The notes: generated from the sequence alone by a model not told the origin. Counted from the first letter of the stretch, positions 47,059 to 55,492 are shown. The stretch is DNA of 64,000 nucleotides from Rufibacter sp. DG15C (GCF_001577755.1 NZ_CP010776.1:3658001-3722000); one strand, 5' to 3'. Program-made: numbers and translations.

Positions 47059-47814
47059 TTACCCAGCCACCATTTGCAAGACGGCGGGTTCCTCTTTGGC
47101 AGGGATGCCTTCTATTTCTAAGCGCTCCATCAGCGTGGTCAAATCAGAAAGGCTTTCCAGCACGAAGTAGGCCTGCGGTTGCTTGCCTTCTTCAAACGGC
47201 GTGGCCACCAACTCCTCTAAAGCCAAGGGCTGCCATTTGGTCTCGTGGCGCAGGGCCGCCTCCCCTTCTGGGGCGTTGGAAATCAAGCGTGACCCGAACA
47301 AGGTCATCTGGCCTTTGTGGTCCCGCAGCAGGCCGTTGCCCAGCACGTGCTGGGAAATCTGCCACAGCGCTTCTACCGTGGCCGGGTCCTGGCTTTTCTG
47401 CGCCAAGGTACCCAAGCGGAACAAGAAGTCGCGCACCTCTGGCTGCGCCAGCCAAGGCAACTGGCTGAAGATGTCCAGGAACAAATCAGAGTTTCCCTGT
47501 AAGCGCAAGTCGGCGTCTGGGTGCAGACGTAGCTGGGTTTGGGCTGGGAATTTGCGTTTGCTCCATTTGGCCAGCACCTGCGCCGGACGCGGAGCCTGCT
47601 CCACGGCCACTACCTGCCAACCCGTATTTTTTTGCAGCCAGAAATTCAACTCCTGAAACTCAGGAATGAAATACGCCTTCAGGTCTAGGGCTTTCACGCC
47701 CTGCCAGAAATTGACAGCTACCACATGCGACAAGGCCTCTACCCGTTTGGTAAACAGGATGTTCCAAATCTGTTGGTGCTGAATGGTGTACTGGTGATAC
47801 GGTTGTTGATACAT
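47059..47814 (-). CDS. Aromatic amino acid hydroxylase-like pseudoenzyme (iron ligands lost)
   Basis: 251 residues from the Met at 47814 (47826 is also possible). It aligns along its whole length with the phenylalanine hydroxylase encoded next door: QHQQIWNIL, FIPEFQELN, KNTGWQVV, KRKFPAQT, the LFLDIFSQLPWL segment, the LFGSRLIS segment and YFVLESLSDL. But the iron site is gone: the two His of HDVFAH are Leu113 and Gln118, and the Glu of TVEFGL falls in VLGNGLL, with no acid. The frame is intact, so it is probably kept for a non-catalytic role such as regulation or binding, though a young pseudogene is possible. It has its own promoter-like sequence, leader ORF and terminator. Confidence 0.85.
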   Translation of the reverse strand: MYQQPYHQYTIQHQQIWNILFTKRVEALSHVVAVNFWQGVKALDLKAYFIPEFQELNFWLQKNTGWQVVAVEQAPRPAQVLAKWSKRKFPAQTQLRLHPDADLRLQGNSDLFLDIFSQLPWLAQPEVRDFLFRLGTLAQKSQDPATVEALWQISQHVLGNGLLRDHKGQMTLFGSRLISNAPEGEAALRHETKWQPLALEELVATPFEEGKQPQAYFVLESLSDLTTLMERLEIEGIPAKEEPAVLQMVAG

Positions 47815-47829
47815 AGCGGTAAGCATAAA

Positions 47830-47865
47830 AAAAGGCCTGGCTCCAAACTCGGAACCAGGCCTTTT
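47830..47865 (-). terminator. Attenuator terminator upstream of the hydroxylase-like pseudoenzyme
   Basis: On the minus strand AAAAGGCCTGGTTCC pairs with GGAGCCAGGCCTTTT, followed by a T run and then the start codon. GGTTCCGAG in this hairpin (plus 47848-47856) is fully complementary (9 bp) to CTCGGAACC in the leader (plus 47918-47926), giving a competing antiterminator. Stem sequence is nearly the same as in the neighbouring hydroxylase attenuator. Confidence 0.78.
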
Positions 47866-47893
47866 ATAGGTGAAAAATTGATAGTCGGTTGAC

Positions 47894-47983
47894 TCAACTT
47901 TGCCCATACGGTGTCTCGGTTCCGAGCGATAGCTGCATCGGATTACACTTGACAATCGTAAAATAGAGGGCAAATAGTTTCAT
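47894..47983 (-). CDS. Putative leader peptide of the hydroxylase-like gene
   Basis: 29 codons, starting MKLFALYF. Its length equals that of the neighbouring Tyr leader, and the codons LSLG at 18-21 match its ESLG. Three early aromatic codons (Phe4, Tyr7, Phe8) are present, but at the position where the Tyr leader has its Tyr run this one reads Lys-Cys-Asn. It may respond to Phe/Tyr weakly or have lost its sensing ability. Translation is not proven. Confidence 0.5.
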   Translation of the reverse strand: MKLFALYFTIVKCNPMQLSLGTETPYGQS

Positions 47984-47990
47984 TTCAAGA

Positions 47991-48021
47991 CTAATGTATA
48001 AACTTTTTGTGACACTTCAAA
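47991..48021 (-). promoter_or_regulatory. Promoter of the hydroxylase-like gene
   Basis: Minus strand TTTG (plus 48018-48021), 19-base spacer, then TACATTAG (plus 47991-47998), one mismatch from the Bacteroidota TAnnTTTG box. The leader ATG follows within eight bases, so the transcript would be nearly leaderless. Confidence 0.6.
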
Positions 48022-48022
48022 T

Positions 48023-48060
48023 CGTTTTTACGCTGATTCCTAAAAAACAGCCCAAAAACG
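48023..48060. repeat. Palindromic repeat between the two hydroxylase genes
   Basis: CGTTTTTACGCTG / CAGCCCAAAAACG. It lies after the stop of phhA and directly before the promoter of the pseudoenzyme, so it probably separates the two transcripts. Confidence 0.7.
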
Positions 48061-48065
48061 GCATA

Positions 48066-48812
48066 TTATTTTATTTCTTCCTGAGCTAGAGCAAGTTGTA
48101 ACTCATCTTCAAAGGCAGTTAGTGAATCCATCAGCTGACTGTAGTCCTCCAACACAAAGTATTCTTCCTGGAATTTCTCCTTGATGTACGGCGTCTGCAG
48201 AATCTGGCGCACGTTGAAGGCATGCCGCTTGGGCTCCTCAGAAAGAGAGTAGGCCGTCTCCCCCGCCGAGGACAGAATACCGGCCCCATAGATGCGCAGC
48301 TCGCCCTCCTCTTCAATCAAGCCAAACTCTACGGTGTACCAGTACAGCCTGGAGATAAGTTCTACGGCCCACTCATTGTCCAAGAAATTCAAGGCTACCT
48401 GGCTCATGGCCTCCAGGAAATTCACGAACTCCTGGTTGGCCAGAAGCGGCACGTGCGCGAACACGTCATGGAACATGTCTGGCTCTTCCAGGTAATCCAG
48501 CTGGCTCATGGTGCGCAACCAGGTAGTGGCCGGAAACTTGCGCTGGGAAAGCAACTCAAAAAATGTGCGGTTGTCTACAATGCCCGGCACGCCCACTAAT
48601 TGCCAGCCCGTTTTGGCCAGCAACCGCTCGTTCACCTCGTTAAAATCTGGAATGCGGTTGGGCTCAAACCCTACGTCCTCTAGCCCCAGCAAAAATGCCT
48701 TGGTGGCGGCCGCCGGCAGTATGTTCAGTTGGCGGTTATATAGCAGGTTCCATACCTGTTGGTGTTCTGGCGTGTAGGCGGCGTAATCCTGGGTTAAGAT
48801 GATGGTTGACAT
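48066..48812 (-). CDS. phhA: Phenylalanine 4-monooxygenase
   Basis: 248 residues from the ATG at 48812. It hydroxylates phenylalanine to tyrosine with a tetrahydropterin and iron. The 2-His-1-carboxylate iron site is complete: His115 and His120 in FHDVFAHVPLL, and Glu162 in YWYTVEFGL. There is no N-terminal regulatory ACT domain, as in other bacterial forms. An upstream in-frame extension was rejected because it reads through the terminator hairpin. Expression is likely controlled by a Tyr-sensing leader, which fits its role as a tyrosine source. Confidence 0.95.
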   Translation of the reverse strand: MSTIILTQDYAAYTPEHQQVWNLLYNRQLNILPAAATKAFLLGLEDVGFEPNRIPDFNEVNERLLAKTGWQLVGVPGIVDNRTFFELLSQRKFPATTWLRTMSQLDYLEEPDMFHDVFAHVPLLANQEFVNFLEAMSQVALNFLDNEWAVELISRLYWYTVEFGLIEEEGELRIYGAGILSSAGETAYSLSEEPKRHAFNVRQILQTPYIKEKFQEEYFVLEDYSQLMDSLTAFEDELQLALAQEEIK

Positions 48813-48849
48813 AGTAGATGGTTTAAGTTCTGAGCGAATAAAAGGACAT

Positions 48850-48885
48850 AAAAAAAAGCCTGGCTCCGTTGTCGGAACCAGGCTT
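48850..48885 (-). terminator. Attenuator terminator upstream of phhA
   Basis: Minus strand AAGCCTGGTTCCG pairs over 13 bp (one G-U) with CGGAGCCAGGCTT around ACAA, then eight T. TTCCGAC in the hairpin is complementary to GTCGGAA in the leader (plus 48938-48944), seven bp, giving an antiterminator. It lies 38 bases before the phhA start. Confidence 0.85.
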
Positions 48886-48912
48886 TGTATGGTGTAGGAT
48901 ATATCTTCTTTG

Positions 48913-49002
48913 TTATCCTTGAACGCACGCAATTTCCTTCCGACCGAGGGACTCAGGGCGGTAGTAATAATAATTGCAAATGTTCAAGTGTTGTGCTTGC
49001 AT
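48913..49002 (-). CDS. Tyrosine-sensing leader peptide of phhA
   Basis: 29 codons starting MQAQHLNICN and followed by four consecutive Tyr codons (TAT TAT TAC TAC, plus 48961-48972), then RPESLG. The antiterminator arm lies 17 bases past the last Tyr codon, the right distance for a ribosome stalled on the Tyr run to free it. Low charged tRNA-Tyr should therefore switch on phhA. The peptide itself needs no function. Control logic is inferred. Confidence 0.85.
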   Translation of the reverse strand: MQAQHLNICNYYYYRPESLGRKEIACVQG

Positions 49003-49007
49003 GGGTC

Positions 49008-49039
49008 TAAAAGTAGAGGCCGTGAATTGCATCTCCAAA
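49008..49039 (-). promoter_or_regulatory. Promoter of the phhA leader
   Basis: Minus strand TTTG (plus 49036-49039), 20-base spacer, TACTTTTA (plus 49008-49015), one mismatch from TAnnTTTG. The leader ATG follows after five bases, so the leader would be nearly leaderless. Confidence 0.65.
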
Positions 49040-49068
49040 TTAAACGGCAGAATTCTTTGAAGGTTCTT

Positions 49069-49108
49069 CCGTTTTTAGCCTGTTTTTCAGGAAATAAGCC
49101 AAAAACGG
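49069..49108. repeat. Palindromic repeat between aroF and the phhA promoter
   Basis: CCGTTTTTAGCCTG / TAAGCCAAAAACGG, ending two bases before the aroF stop. Likely terminator that separates aroF from phhA. Confidence 0.78.
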
Positions 49109-49110
49109 AT

Positions 49111-50127
49111 TTAATTTCCCAGCTCTTTTCTAAGCGCGAAGGTCTTTTGCATTTTCTTAATCATGCGCTCGGACTCGGAGAAGCTAAGGGTCTGGGCGCC
49201 GTCAGAGGCGGCTTCTTCGGGCTTCTCATGGGTCTCGTAGATGATGCCGTCGGCGCCGGCCATGATGGCGGCCAGGGCCATGGGCTCCACGTACTCGCGT
49301 ATGCCAATGCCGTGTGACGGGTCCACAATTACAGGCAGGTGCGTCTTCTCCTTCAAGATGGGAATGGCGTTCAAGTCCAATGTATTGCGACTGGCAGTCT
49401 CATAGGTCCGGATACCGCGCTCGCAGAGCATCAGTTTCTCGTTTCCGCCGGAGAAGATGTATTCCGCGGAGTACAGCAGTTCGTCAATAGTACCTGAGAT
49501 GCCTCGTTTCAAGAGAACCGGTTTGTCTACCTTGCCCAGTTCGTCTAGCAGGTTGAAGTTTTGCGTATTGCGGGCTCCCACCTGAAAAACATCGGTGTAC
49601 GGTTCCATGGGCGCAATCTGGGACACCTGCATCACCTCAGTGACTACCTTTATTCCTTTGGCGCGGCACATGTCATAGAACATTTTCAGGCCTTCCAGCC
49701 CCAGTCCTCTGAAAGAATACGGGGAGCTACGCGGCTTGAACACACCGCCGCGCATGAAGCGCACGCCTTGTTCCACCAGATGGTTGATGGTTTTCTCCAC
49801 CTGCGCCTCGTTCTCAACGGAGCAAGGTCCGGCCATGATGGTGAACTCCCCTTCCTTCACACGCAACCCATCCCCGAAGTCAATGACCGTTGGATTCACT
49901 TTCCATTTCCGGGAGACCAGCTTGTAGTCATCTGACACAATGTGCAGGTCTTTGATGCCGGGCAGGTTTCCCACGGCGCGCACGTCAAAATCGGCTTTGC
50001 CGGTACCCACCAGGTAATGCCCCTGCTGGGTAATGACCTCGGTGATTTTGTATTTCAGCTCATTGGCCTTTTGGATGATAGCCTCTTTCTGCGCTGGGTT
50101 TATATCTGCTTGGAGTTGTATTAACAT
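49111..50127 (-). CDS. aroF: DAHP synthase with N-terminal ferredoxin-like regulatory domain
   Basis: 338 residues. It makes 3-deoxy-D-arabino-heptulosonate 7-phosphate, the first step of the shikimate pathway. The N-terminal 65 residues (MLIQLQADINPAQKEAII ...) form the small feedback domain known from the Thermotoga-type enzyme. The catalytic barrel has AGPCSVEN (metal Cys), RGGVFKPRSSPYSF, LLKRG and VDPSHGIG. It follows trpA by 138 bases and may be read from the trp promoter or its own. Confidence 0.92.
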   Translation of the reverse strand: MLIQLQADINPAQKEAIIQKANELKYKITEVITQQGHYLVGTGKADFDVRAVGNLPGIKDLHIVSDDYKLVSRKWKVNPTVIDFGDGLRVKEGEFTIMAGPCSVENEAQVEKTINHLVEQGVRFMRGGVFKPRSSPYSFRGLGLEGLKMFYDMCRAKGIKVVTEVMQVSQIAPMEPYTDVFQVGARNTQNFNLLDELGKVDKPVLLKRGISGTIDELLYSAEYIFSGGNEKLMLCERGIRTYETASRNTLDLNAIPILKEKTHLPVIVDPSHGIGIREYVEPMALAAIMAGADGIIYETHEKPEEAASDGAQTLSFSESERMIKKMQKTFALRKELGN

Positions 50128-50209
50128 GATGGTGATTTGGAAATTTGAAAATGTGCAGATTTGAAAATGGTTTGGCTCAAATCAGATATATCAATAATTT
50201 AACTTTATA

Positions 50210-50254
50210 GTCATTTTTGGCTTGTTTTCAGGAAAAGAGACCAAAAACAATGAC
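50210..50254. repeat. Palindromic repeat between trpA and aroF
   Basis: GTCATTTTTGGCTTG / GAGACCAAAAACAATGAC, 11 bases after trpA. The outer GTCA/TGAC pairing is specific to this locus. It may end most trp transcripts before aroF. Confidence 0.72.
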
Positions 50255-50265
50255 GGCTAAAAGTC

Positions 50266-51069
50266 TTATGTCTTGAGTTCTGCGTCTTGTGTCTGTTTAA
50301 TGCTTTTTAAGAAAGTGCGCACATTCTCTTTCACCTCTGACGGCTGTTGCAAGGCTTTGATAAAGGCGCTGCCAATAATGGCACCGTGCGCAGTCTGGCA
50401 GGCCATCTCAAAAGATACCTTATCCGAAATCCCGAAGCCTATTAACAAGGGACTATGCAATCCTAAGGCTTTCACTCTGGAGAAATAGGCTTGCTGGGCC
50501 TCGTTGGTCTGTACCTGGCTGCCGGTGGTGCTGGCACTGGACACCATGTAAATGAAGGCGTCCGTGAGGGTGTCAATTTTCCGGATGCGGTCCTCGGTGG
50601 TCTGTGGGGTAATCAGGAAGATGAGGCTTAAGCCGTATTTATCCAGAATGGACTTGTACTCTTCTTCGTATTCCACCAAAGGCATGTCGGGCAAAATGAA
50701 TCCGTCCACTCCTACCCTGGCGGCGGCTTCACAGAAGGCCTCAAACCCGAACTGCAGCACCGGATTCAGATAGCCCATCAGGATGATGGGCAGCGTTACT
50801 TTCTCCCGAATACCGTCCAGCTGCTGGAACAGGGTCTTCACGCTCATGCCGTTCTCCAAAGCCACTTGGTTGCTGGCCTGGATGGTAGGGCCATCGGCGA
50901 GGGGGTCTGAGAAGGGCATGCCTATCTCCACCAAGTCGGCGCCGGCGGCTTGTAGTTCTTCTAAGATGGTGACGGTGTCATTCAAATTAGGGAAACCGGC
51001 TGTGAAGTATACATTGAGCAGGTTGCCATGGTTCTCATGGAACAGGCGGGTGAGTCTATTTTTGGACAT
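50266..51069 (-). CDS. trpA: Tryptophan synthase alpha subunit
   Basis: 267 residues from the Met at 51069 (51081 also possible). It splits indole-3-glycerol phosphate to indole and glyceraldehyde 3-phosphate. Catalytic Glu in [17 protein letters not shown] and Asp in [11 protein letters not shown] are present. The start overlaps the end of trpB, so translation is probably coupled. Confidence 0.96.
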   Translation of the reverse strand: MSKNRLTRLFHENHGNLLNVYFTAGFPNLNDTVTILEELQAAGADLVEIGMPFSDPLADGPTIQASNQVALENGMSVKTLFQQLDGIREKVTLPIILMGYLNPVLQFGFEAFCEAAARVGVDGFILPDMPLVEYEEEYKSILDKYGLSLIFLITPQTTEDRIRKIDTLTDAFIYMVSSASTTGSQVQTNEAQQAYFSRVKALGLHSPLLIGFGISDKVSFEMACQTAHGAIIGSAFIKALQQPSEVKENVRTFLKSIKQTQDAELKT

Positions 51070-52249
51070 CGTGGGCTTCAAAATAGGTGAGAATGGTATT
51101 CAAGTCTTTATCGCCGCGGCCAGACAGGTTCAGCACCACAATGTCTTCAGGACCGGCGCCTAATTGCCCCAAGGCCGCCAAGGCGTGAGAGGTTTCAATG
51201 GCGGGGATGATGCCTTCCAGACGGCTCAGTTCGCGAAGGGCTTCCATGGCCTCATCATCGGTGATGGCAATGAAACGAGCCCGGCCAGTGTCTGCCAAAT
51301 GCGCGTGCTGTGGACCAACGCCCGGGTAGTCCAGTCCTGCAGAAATGGAATACGGCTCGGTGATTTGTCCGTCTTCAGTTTGCATGAGCAGGGTTTTACT
51401 GCCATGGATGATGCCGGTTTTACCCAGCACAGACGTGGCTGCCGAATGCCCTGAGTCTACCCCCAAGCCTGCGGCTTCCACCGCCACCAATTGCACGCTG
51501 GGTTCATCTAGGAAATGGTAAAAGGCACCCGCGGCATTACTTCCGCCACCTACGCAGGCCACCACATAATCCGGCAACTCGCAGCCTTCCTTCTCCAATA
51601 GTTGTTTGCGAATTTCCTCGCTGATGACCGACTGAAATCGGGCCACCATGTCAGGATACGGATGCGGGCCTACTACTGACCCGATGATGTAATGCGTGTC
51701 TACAGGGTTGTTTATCCAGTCCCGGATGGCTTCATTGGTGGCGTCTTTCAGGGTCTGACTGCCAGACGTAACCGGTACCACGGTAGCTCCCATCAGGCGC
51801 ATTTTCTCCACGTTAGGCCGTTGGCGTTCGGTGTCAATCTTGCCCATGTAGACAATGCACTCTAGTCCCGCTAAAGCACAGACTGTAGCCGTGGCAACAC
51901 CATGCTGACCGGCGCCTGTCTCGGCAATGATACGGGTTTTACCCAAGCGTTTAGCCAATAGAATCTGCCCGACGGTGTTGTTGATCTTATGCGCGCCGGT
52001 GTGGTTTAAGTCTTCGCGCTTCAGGTAGATTTTGGTGTTGTAGCGCTCAGACAGGCGCTTGGCATGGTACAAAGGCGTTGGACGACCCACGTAGTCTCGT
52101 AACAAATCATCCATCTCAGCCTTAAAAGCAGGCTCCTGGATGATTTGCAGGTATTTCTGTCTAAGCTCTTCTACATTAGGGTACAGCATTTCGGGGATGA
52201 AAGCTCCCCCAAACTGTCCGTAATAGCCACGCTCGTTTACTCCGTACAT
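51056..52249 (-). CDS. trpB: Tryptophan synthase beta subunit
   Basis: 397 residues. PLP enzyme joining indole and serine. PLP Lys in HTGAHKINN, and the phosphate-binding [10 protein letters not shown] loop. It starts four bases after trpF and overlaps trpA. Confidence 0.97.
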   Translation of the reverse strand: MYGVNERGYYGQFGGAFIPEMLYPNVEELRQKYLQIIQEPAFKAEMDDLLRDYVGRPTPLYHAKRLSERYNTKIYLKREDLNHTGAHKINNTVGQILLAKRLGKTRIIAETGAGQHGVATATVCALAGLECIVYMGKIDTERQRPNVEKMRLMGATVVPVTSGSQTLKDATNEAIRDWINNPVDTHYIIGSVVGPHPYPDMVARFQSVISEEIRKQLLEKEGCELPDYVVACVGGGSNAAGAFYHFLDEPSVQLVAVEAAGLGVDSGHSAATSVLGKTGIIHGSKTLLMQTEDGQITEPYSISAGLDYPGVGPQHAHLADTGRARFIAITDDEAMEALRELSRLEGIIPAIETSHALAALGQLGAGPEDIVVLNLSGRGDKDLNTILTYFEAHDVQK

Positions 52250-52253
52250 AGTT

Positions 52254-52913
52254 TTATTTATAAGATGGGTGGATGGGCTCTGCGCGCAAAGCTTCTACAA
52301 ACTGCCTCACGCGGGCCACGTCTTTTAGGCCGGGTTGGGTTTCAAACTTACTGTTAAGGTCTACTCCAAAAAACTGAGGGTGCCGAATTGCCTTGATTTC
52401 CTCCACGTGGTCAATGTCAATGCCGCCGCTCAAGAAAAAAGGTATGTCAAAGCTGTACTTCTGGAGTATCTGCCAGTCAAACCGCACCCCGTTGCCTCCC
52501 GGATTTGGACCGCTGGCGTCAAACAAGAAATAATCACAGCCCACGGTATAGTCGCGTAATTGCTCAAAATCAAAATCGCTGCCTACTCTAAAGGCCTTCA
52601 TTACCTCTAGGCCTGTATCCCGTAACTCGCGGCACATCTGAGGGCTTTCGTGGCCGTGCAACTGCACCACTTCCAAGCCCAAGTCGGTGGATTTTTGAAG
52701 GATGTTCACCACCTGCTCATCTACAAAGACACCCACTTTGCGCGTGCCTTTTAGAAAAGTAGAAGAGAAAACGGCCCAAGGGGTAGTCAAAAAGCGCGGC
52801 GATTTATCATAGAAGATGAAGCCCACGTAATCTGGCTGAAGCACCAACAACTCGTCAATGTTTTCGGTGTACTTCATGCCGCAGACTTTGATTTTAAGTT
52901 TTCTGTAAGGCAT
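52254..52913 (-). CDS. trpF: Phosphoribosylanthranilate isomerase
   Basis: 219 residues. [11 protein letters not shown] at the start carries the catalytic Cys; [17 protein letters not shown] (with the catalytic Asp) and FLSGGI follow in TrpF order. Starts 49 bases after trpC. Confidence 0.95.
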   Translation of the reverse strand: MPYRKLKIKVCGMKYTENIDELLVLQPDYVGFIFYDKSPRFLTTPWAVFSSTFLKGTRKVGVFVDEQVVNILQKSTDLGLEVVQLHGHESPQMCRELRDTGLEVMKAFRVGSDFDFEQLRDYTVGCDYFLFDASGPNPGGNGVRFDWQILQKYSFDIPFFLSGGIDIDHVEEIKAIRHPQFFGVDLNSKFETQPGLKDVARVRQFVEALRAEPIHPSYK

Positions 52914-52962
52914 TGTTTTGTTGTCTGTCTGTCAAGTCTGTCTGAATCTCAAAGCCTTTGTC

Positions 52963-53781
52963 TTAGGCTGAAACCAATTGCTGAGCACTTAGTTTTTTAA
53001 CTTCCTCTACCAAGGCCAAGCATGCTTTCTCAGGCCGACTGGTGCGCATGAACGCCTCTCCTATTAGAAAGCCTTCATAGCCGTATTGCCGCAATTCCAC
53101 CAGATTCTCAGCCTTAGAGAGACCGCTTTCTGTCACCTTCACAAAATCATTCGGGATAAGCGCCGCTAGTTCTTTAGAGGTCTCAATGGACACGGAGAAG
53201 TCTTTCAGGTTGCGGTTGTTGACGCCAATCAAATCCACATGCGGCGTCAAACTGTTTTCCAGTTCCTGGCGGTCATGCACTTCCAGGAGTACCTCTAAGC
53301 CCAAGGAATGCGCAAACTGGCCCAGGCGTGCTATTTCTTCCTTAGTGAGAATAGCGGCAATCAATAAGATAGCATCGGCACCAATGGATTTGGCCTCCAG
53401 AATCTGGTATTCGTCTATTACAAAGTCCTTCCGCAAAATGGGGCACAGGTTGAATTTGCGCGCGGTGGTCAAGTCCTCATTTTTGCCTCCAAAGAACTGC
53501 TGGTCCGTCAAGACAGAAAGCGCGCTGGCTCCTGCCTGCATGTACCCAATTGACGTTCTTTCTACCGGCGCATAGGCATTGATGGTACCCAAAGAAGGCG
53601 ACTTGCGTTTGTATTCGGCAATGATGCCGCTCAGGTCAGGGCGTTGCAGGTACTTGCGCAAAGAGATAGGCTGGGAAGGAAAGTAAATGCTGTTCTCCAG
53701 CAACTTCACAGGTACCAGGCTTTTGCGGTCTGCTACTTCCTGGCGTTTGTGCTGGACAATCTGATCTAAGATGTTAGACAT
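52963..53781 (-). CDS. trpC: Indole-3-glycerol phosphate synthase
   Basis: 272 residues. AEYKRKSPSLGTI (catalytic Lys), FVIDEYQILEAKSIGADAILLI, LLEVHD and GVNNRNL are all present. It starts four bases after trpD. It is not fused to TrpF, unlike in enterobacteria. Confidence 0.96.
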   Translation of the reverse strand: MSNILDQIVQHKRQEVADRKSLVPVKLLENSIYFPSQPISLRKYLQRPDLSGIIAEYKRKSPSLGTINAYAPVERTSIGYMQAGASALSVLTDQQFFGGKNEDLTTARKFNLCPILRKDFVIDEYQILEAKSIGADAILLIAAILTKEEIARLGQFAHSLGLEVLLEVHDRQELENSLTPHVDLIGVNNRNLKDFSVSIETSKELAALIPNDFVKVTESGLSKAENLVELRQYGYEGFLIGEAFMRTSRPEKACLALVEEVKKLSAQQLVSA

Positions 53782-53785
53782 ATGG

Positions 53786-54775
53786 CTAGTTGGCTAAAAG
53801 CTGATTGAAAGAATGAAGCGCTTGTTTGGTTTGTAGGGATTGACTGGCCTTGGCAATGGATTCCTGTAAAGTCAAAACGCCATCTGCGCAGTAGATGCCC
53901 AATCCAGCGTTGGCAACGACCGCATCTTGCTGGGCTTGGGTAGCATTGCCGTTCAAGACATCCATAAAGATGGCCGCTGAATCTGCCACGGTAGTTCCGC
54001 CTTCCAATTGTTCAGGGGTATAGGTAGGCAATCCTAAGTCTGAAGGTTGTAAAATCTCCTCGCCTTTAGGCATAACCAGTTTAAAGGCTCCAGTTAAAGA
54101 AACTTCATCATAACCGTCCAACGAATGCACCAAGGCAAAACGTTTTCCGGTCTGCTGGTAGAGATACGTGTAAAGGCGCAACAACTCCAGGCTGAAGACG
54201 CCCACCAACTGATAATGCGGCTTGGCCGGATTTATCATGGGACCCAGCATGTTGAAAAAGGTTTTCACGCCTAGGTCTTTCCGAATAGGCGCCACCTCAC
54301 GCATGGCCGGATGGAATGAGGGCGCGTGCATAAAGCAGATGTTAGCGCGCTCCAGTTTGGCTTTTAATTCAGTGCTGTCGTTGGTGAACGTGTAGCCTAG
54401 GTGCGCCATCACGTTAGAAGACCCGCAGATAGAAGAAACTCCAAAGTTTCCGTGCTTGGCTACCTTGTACCCTGCTCCCGCCACTACAAAAGAAGCCAGC
54501 GTAGAGATGTTAAAGGTATCTTTGCCATCGCCGCCAGTGCCGCATAGGTCAATCACCTTATCGGTGCCCAGGTCAGGTAAAAGGCAAAGCTCCAGCATGG
54601 CTTCTCTAAAGCCGTCTAATTCCTGCACGGTGATGTTGCGCATGAGAAACACGGTCATGAAAGCGGCCAACTGGCTGGCGTTGGCTTCGCCTTTGCCTAT
54701 GCCTATCAAGACTTCGCGAGCGGTTTCTTTGGTAAGCGTCTTATGCTCGGTGAGCTGTTGGAGTATGTTTTTCAT
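53786..54775 (-). CDS. trpD: Anthranilate phosphoribosyltransferase
   Basis: 329 residues from the ATG at 54775, which overlaps the trpG stop as ATGA; a 42-residue upstream extension is an artefact of the trpG frame. The PRPP site DLCGTGGDGKDTFNIS and KHGNFGVSS are intact. Not fused to TrpG. Confidence 0.96.
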   Translation of the reverse strand: MKNILQQLTEHKTLTKETAREVLIGIGKGEANASQLAAFMTVFLMRNITVQELDGFREAMLELCLLPDLGTDKVIDLCGTGGDGKDTFNISTLASFVVAGAGYKVAKHGNFGVSSICGSSNVMAHLGYTFTNDSTELKAKLERANICFMHAPSFHPAMREVAPIRKDLGVKTFFNMLGPMINPAKPHYQLVGVFSLELLRLYTYLYQQTGKRFALVHSLDGYDEVSLTGAFKLVMPKGEEILQPSDLGLPTYTPEQLEGGTTVADSAAIFMDVLNGNATQAQQDAVVANAGLGIYCADGVLTLQESIAKASQSLQTKQALHSFNQLLAN

Positions 54776-55395
54776 AAAGATATTGAGGCGGCAAAAGAAG
54801 TCCATTTGGTCACACGCTGAGACGGGTTGCGCAACCAGTTCTCTAGCATGTCTTTGCCGTAATCTGTGAGGATGGACTCTGGATGAAACTGCACGCCGCA
54901 CACGTCATACTGCTTATGACGCAGCGCCAGGATCTCACCGTTGTTGTCTACCGCCGTCACTTGTAAAACGGAGGGTATGGTATCTGGCACCACCGTCCAG
55001 GAATGGTAACGGCCCACCTGGAACGTTTGTGGCAGATTTCTGAAAAGGACTTCGTATTGGTTGACAACGCGCACGGTAGACGACACGCCGTGGTAGACTT
55101 CCTCCATGTTAGAAAGTGTGCCGCCAAAAGCCTCGGCAATGGCTTGGTGCCCCAGGCAGACACCCAAGATGCGCTTGGTGGGCGCGTACCGCTGAATAAG
55201 GGCTGGCATGATGCCCGCATCTTCTGGAATGCCCGGACCCGGCGAAAGCACAATCACGTCAAAGGCCTCTATGGCGTCTAAATCTATCTGGTCGTTGCGG
55301 TGTACCTGCAACTCTTCTCCATACCCCAGCTCCCGAAGCATCTGCACCAGGTTATAGGTAAAGGAGTCATAGTTATCTAACACTAAAATTTTCAT
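54772..55395 (-). CDS. trpG: Anthranilate synthase glutamine amidotransferase subunit
   Basis: 207 residues. Class I amidotransferase with catalytic Cys in GVCLGHQAIAE and the His-Glu pair in QFHPES. It supplies ammonia to TrpE. Starts 97 bases after trpE, a gap that holds a repeat copy. Confidence 0.95.
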   Translation of the reverse strand: MKILVLDNYDSFTYNLVQMLRELGYGEELQVHRNDQIDLDAIEAFDVIVLSPGPGIPEDAGIMPALIQRYAPTKRILGVCLGHQAIAEAFGGTLSNMEEVYHGVSSTVRVVNQYEVLFRNLPQTFQVGRYHSWTVVPDTIPSVLQVTAVDNNGEILALRHKQYDVCGVQFHPESILTDYGKDMLENWLRNPSQRVTKWTSFAASISL

Positions 55396-55439
55396 GGTAA
55401 GCGTAAAAAGGGTTCTGCTAGATGGATTGGGTTTAGTTT

Positions 55440-55477
55440 CGTTTTTAGCTTGTTTTCCAGAAATCAGGCCAAAAACG
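55440..55477. repeat. Palindromic repeat between trpE and trpG
   Basis: CGTTTTTAGCTTG / CAGGCCAAAAACG inside an operon whose two gene products form one enzyme. If it terminates, TrpE would exceed TrpG, so here it may be a weak or non-terminating copy, or a processing site. Confidence 0.75.
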
Positions 55478-55492
55478 GTGGATTAAATATTT

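Noticed and set aside
47815-47973. Long N-terminal extension of the hydroxylase-like pseudoenzyme
   Set aside because: It reads through the terminator hairpin and its T run; the alignment with PhhA begins only at the chosen start.
48813-48932. 40-residue N-terminal extension of PhhA
   Set aside because: It crosses the attenuator terminator; the family start fits the ATG at 48812.
54776-54901. 42-residue N-terminal extension of TrpD
   Set aside because: It is the antiphase reading of the end of trpG; the ATGA junction marks the true start.
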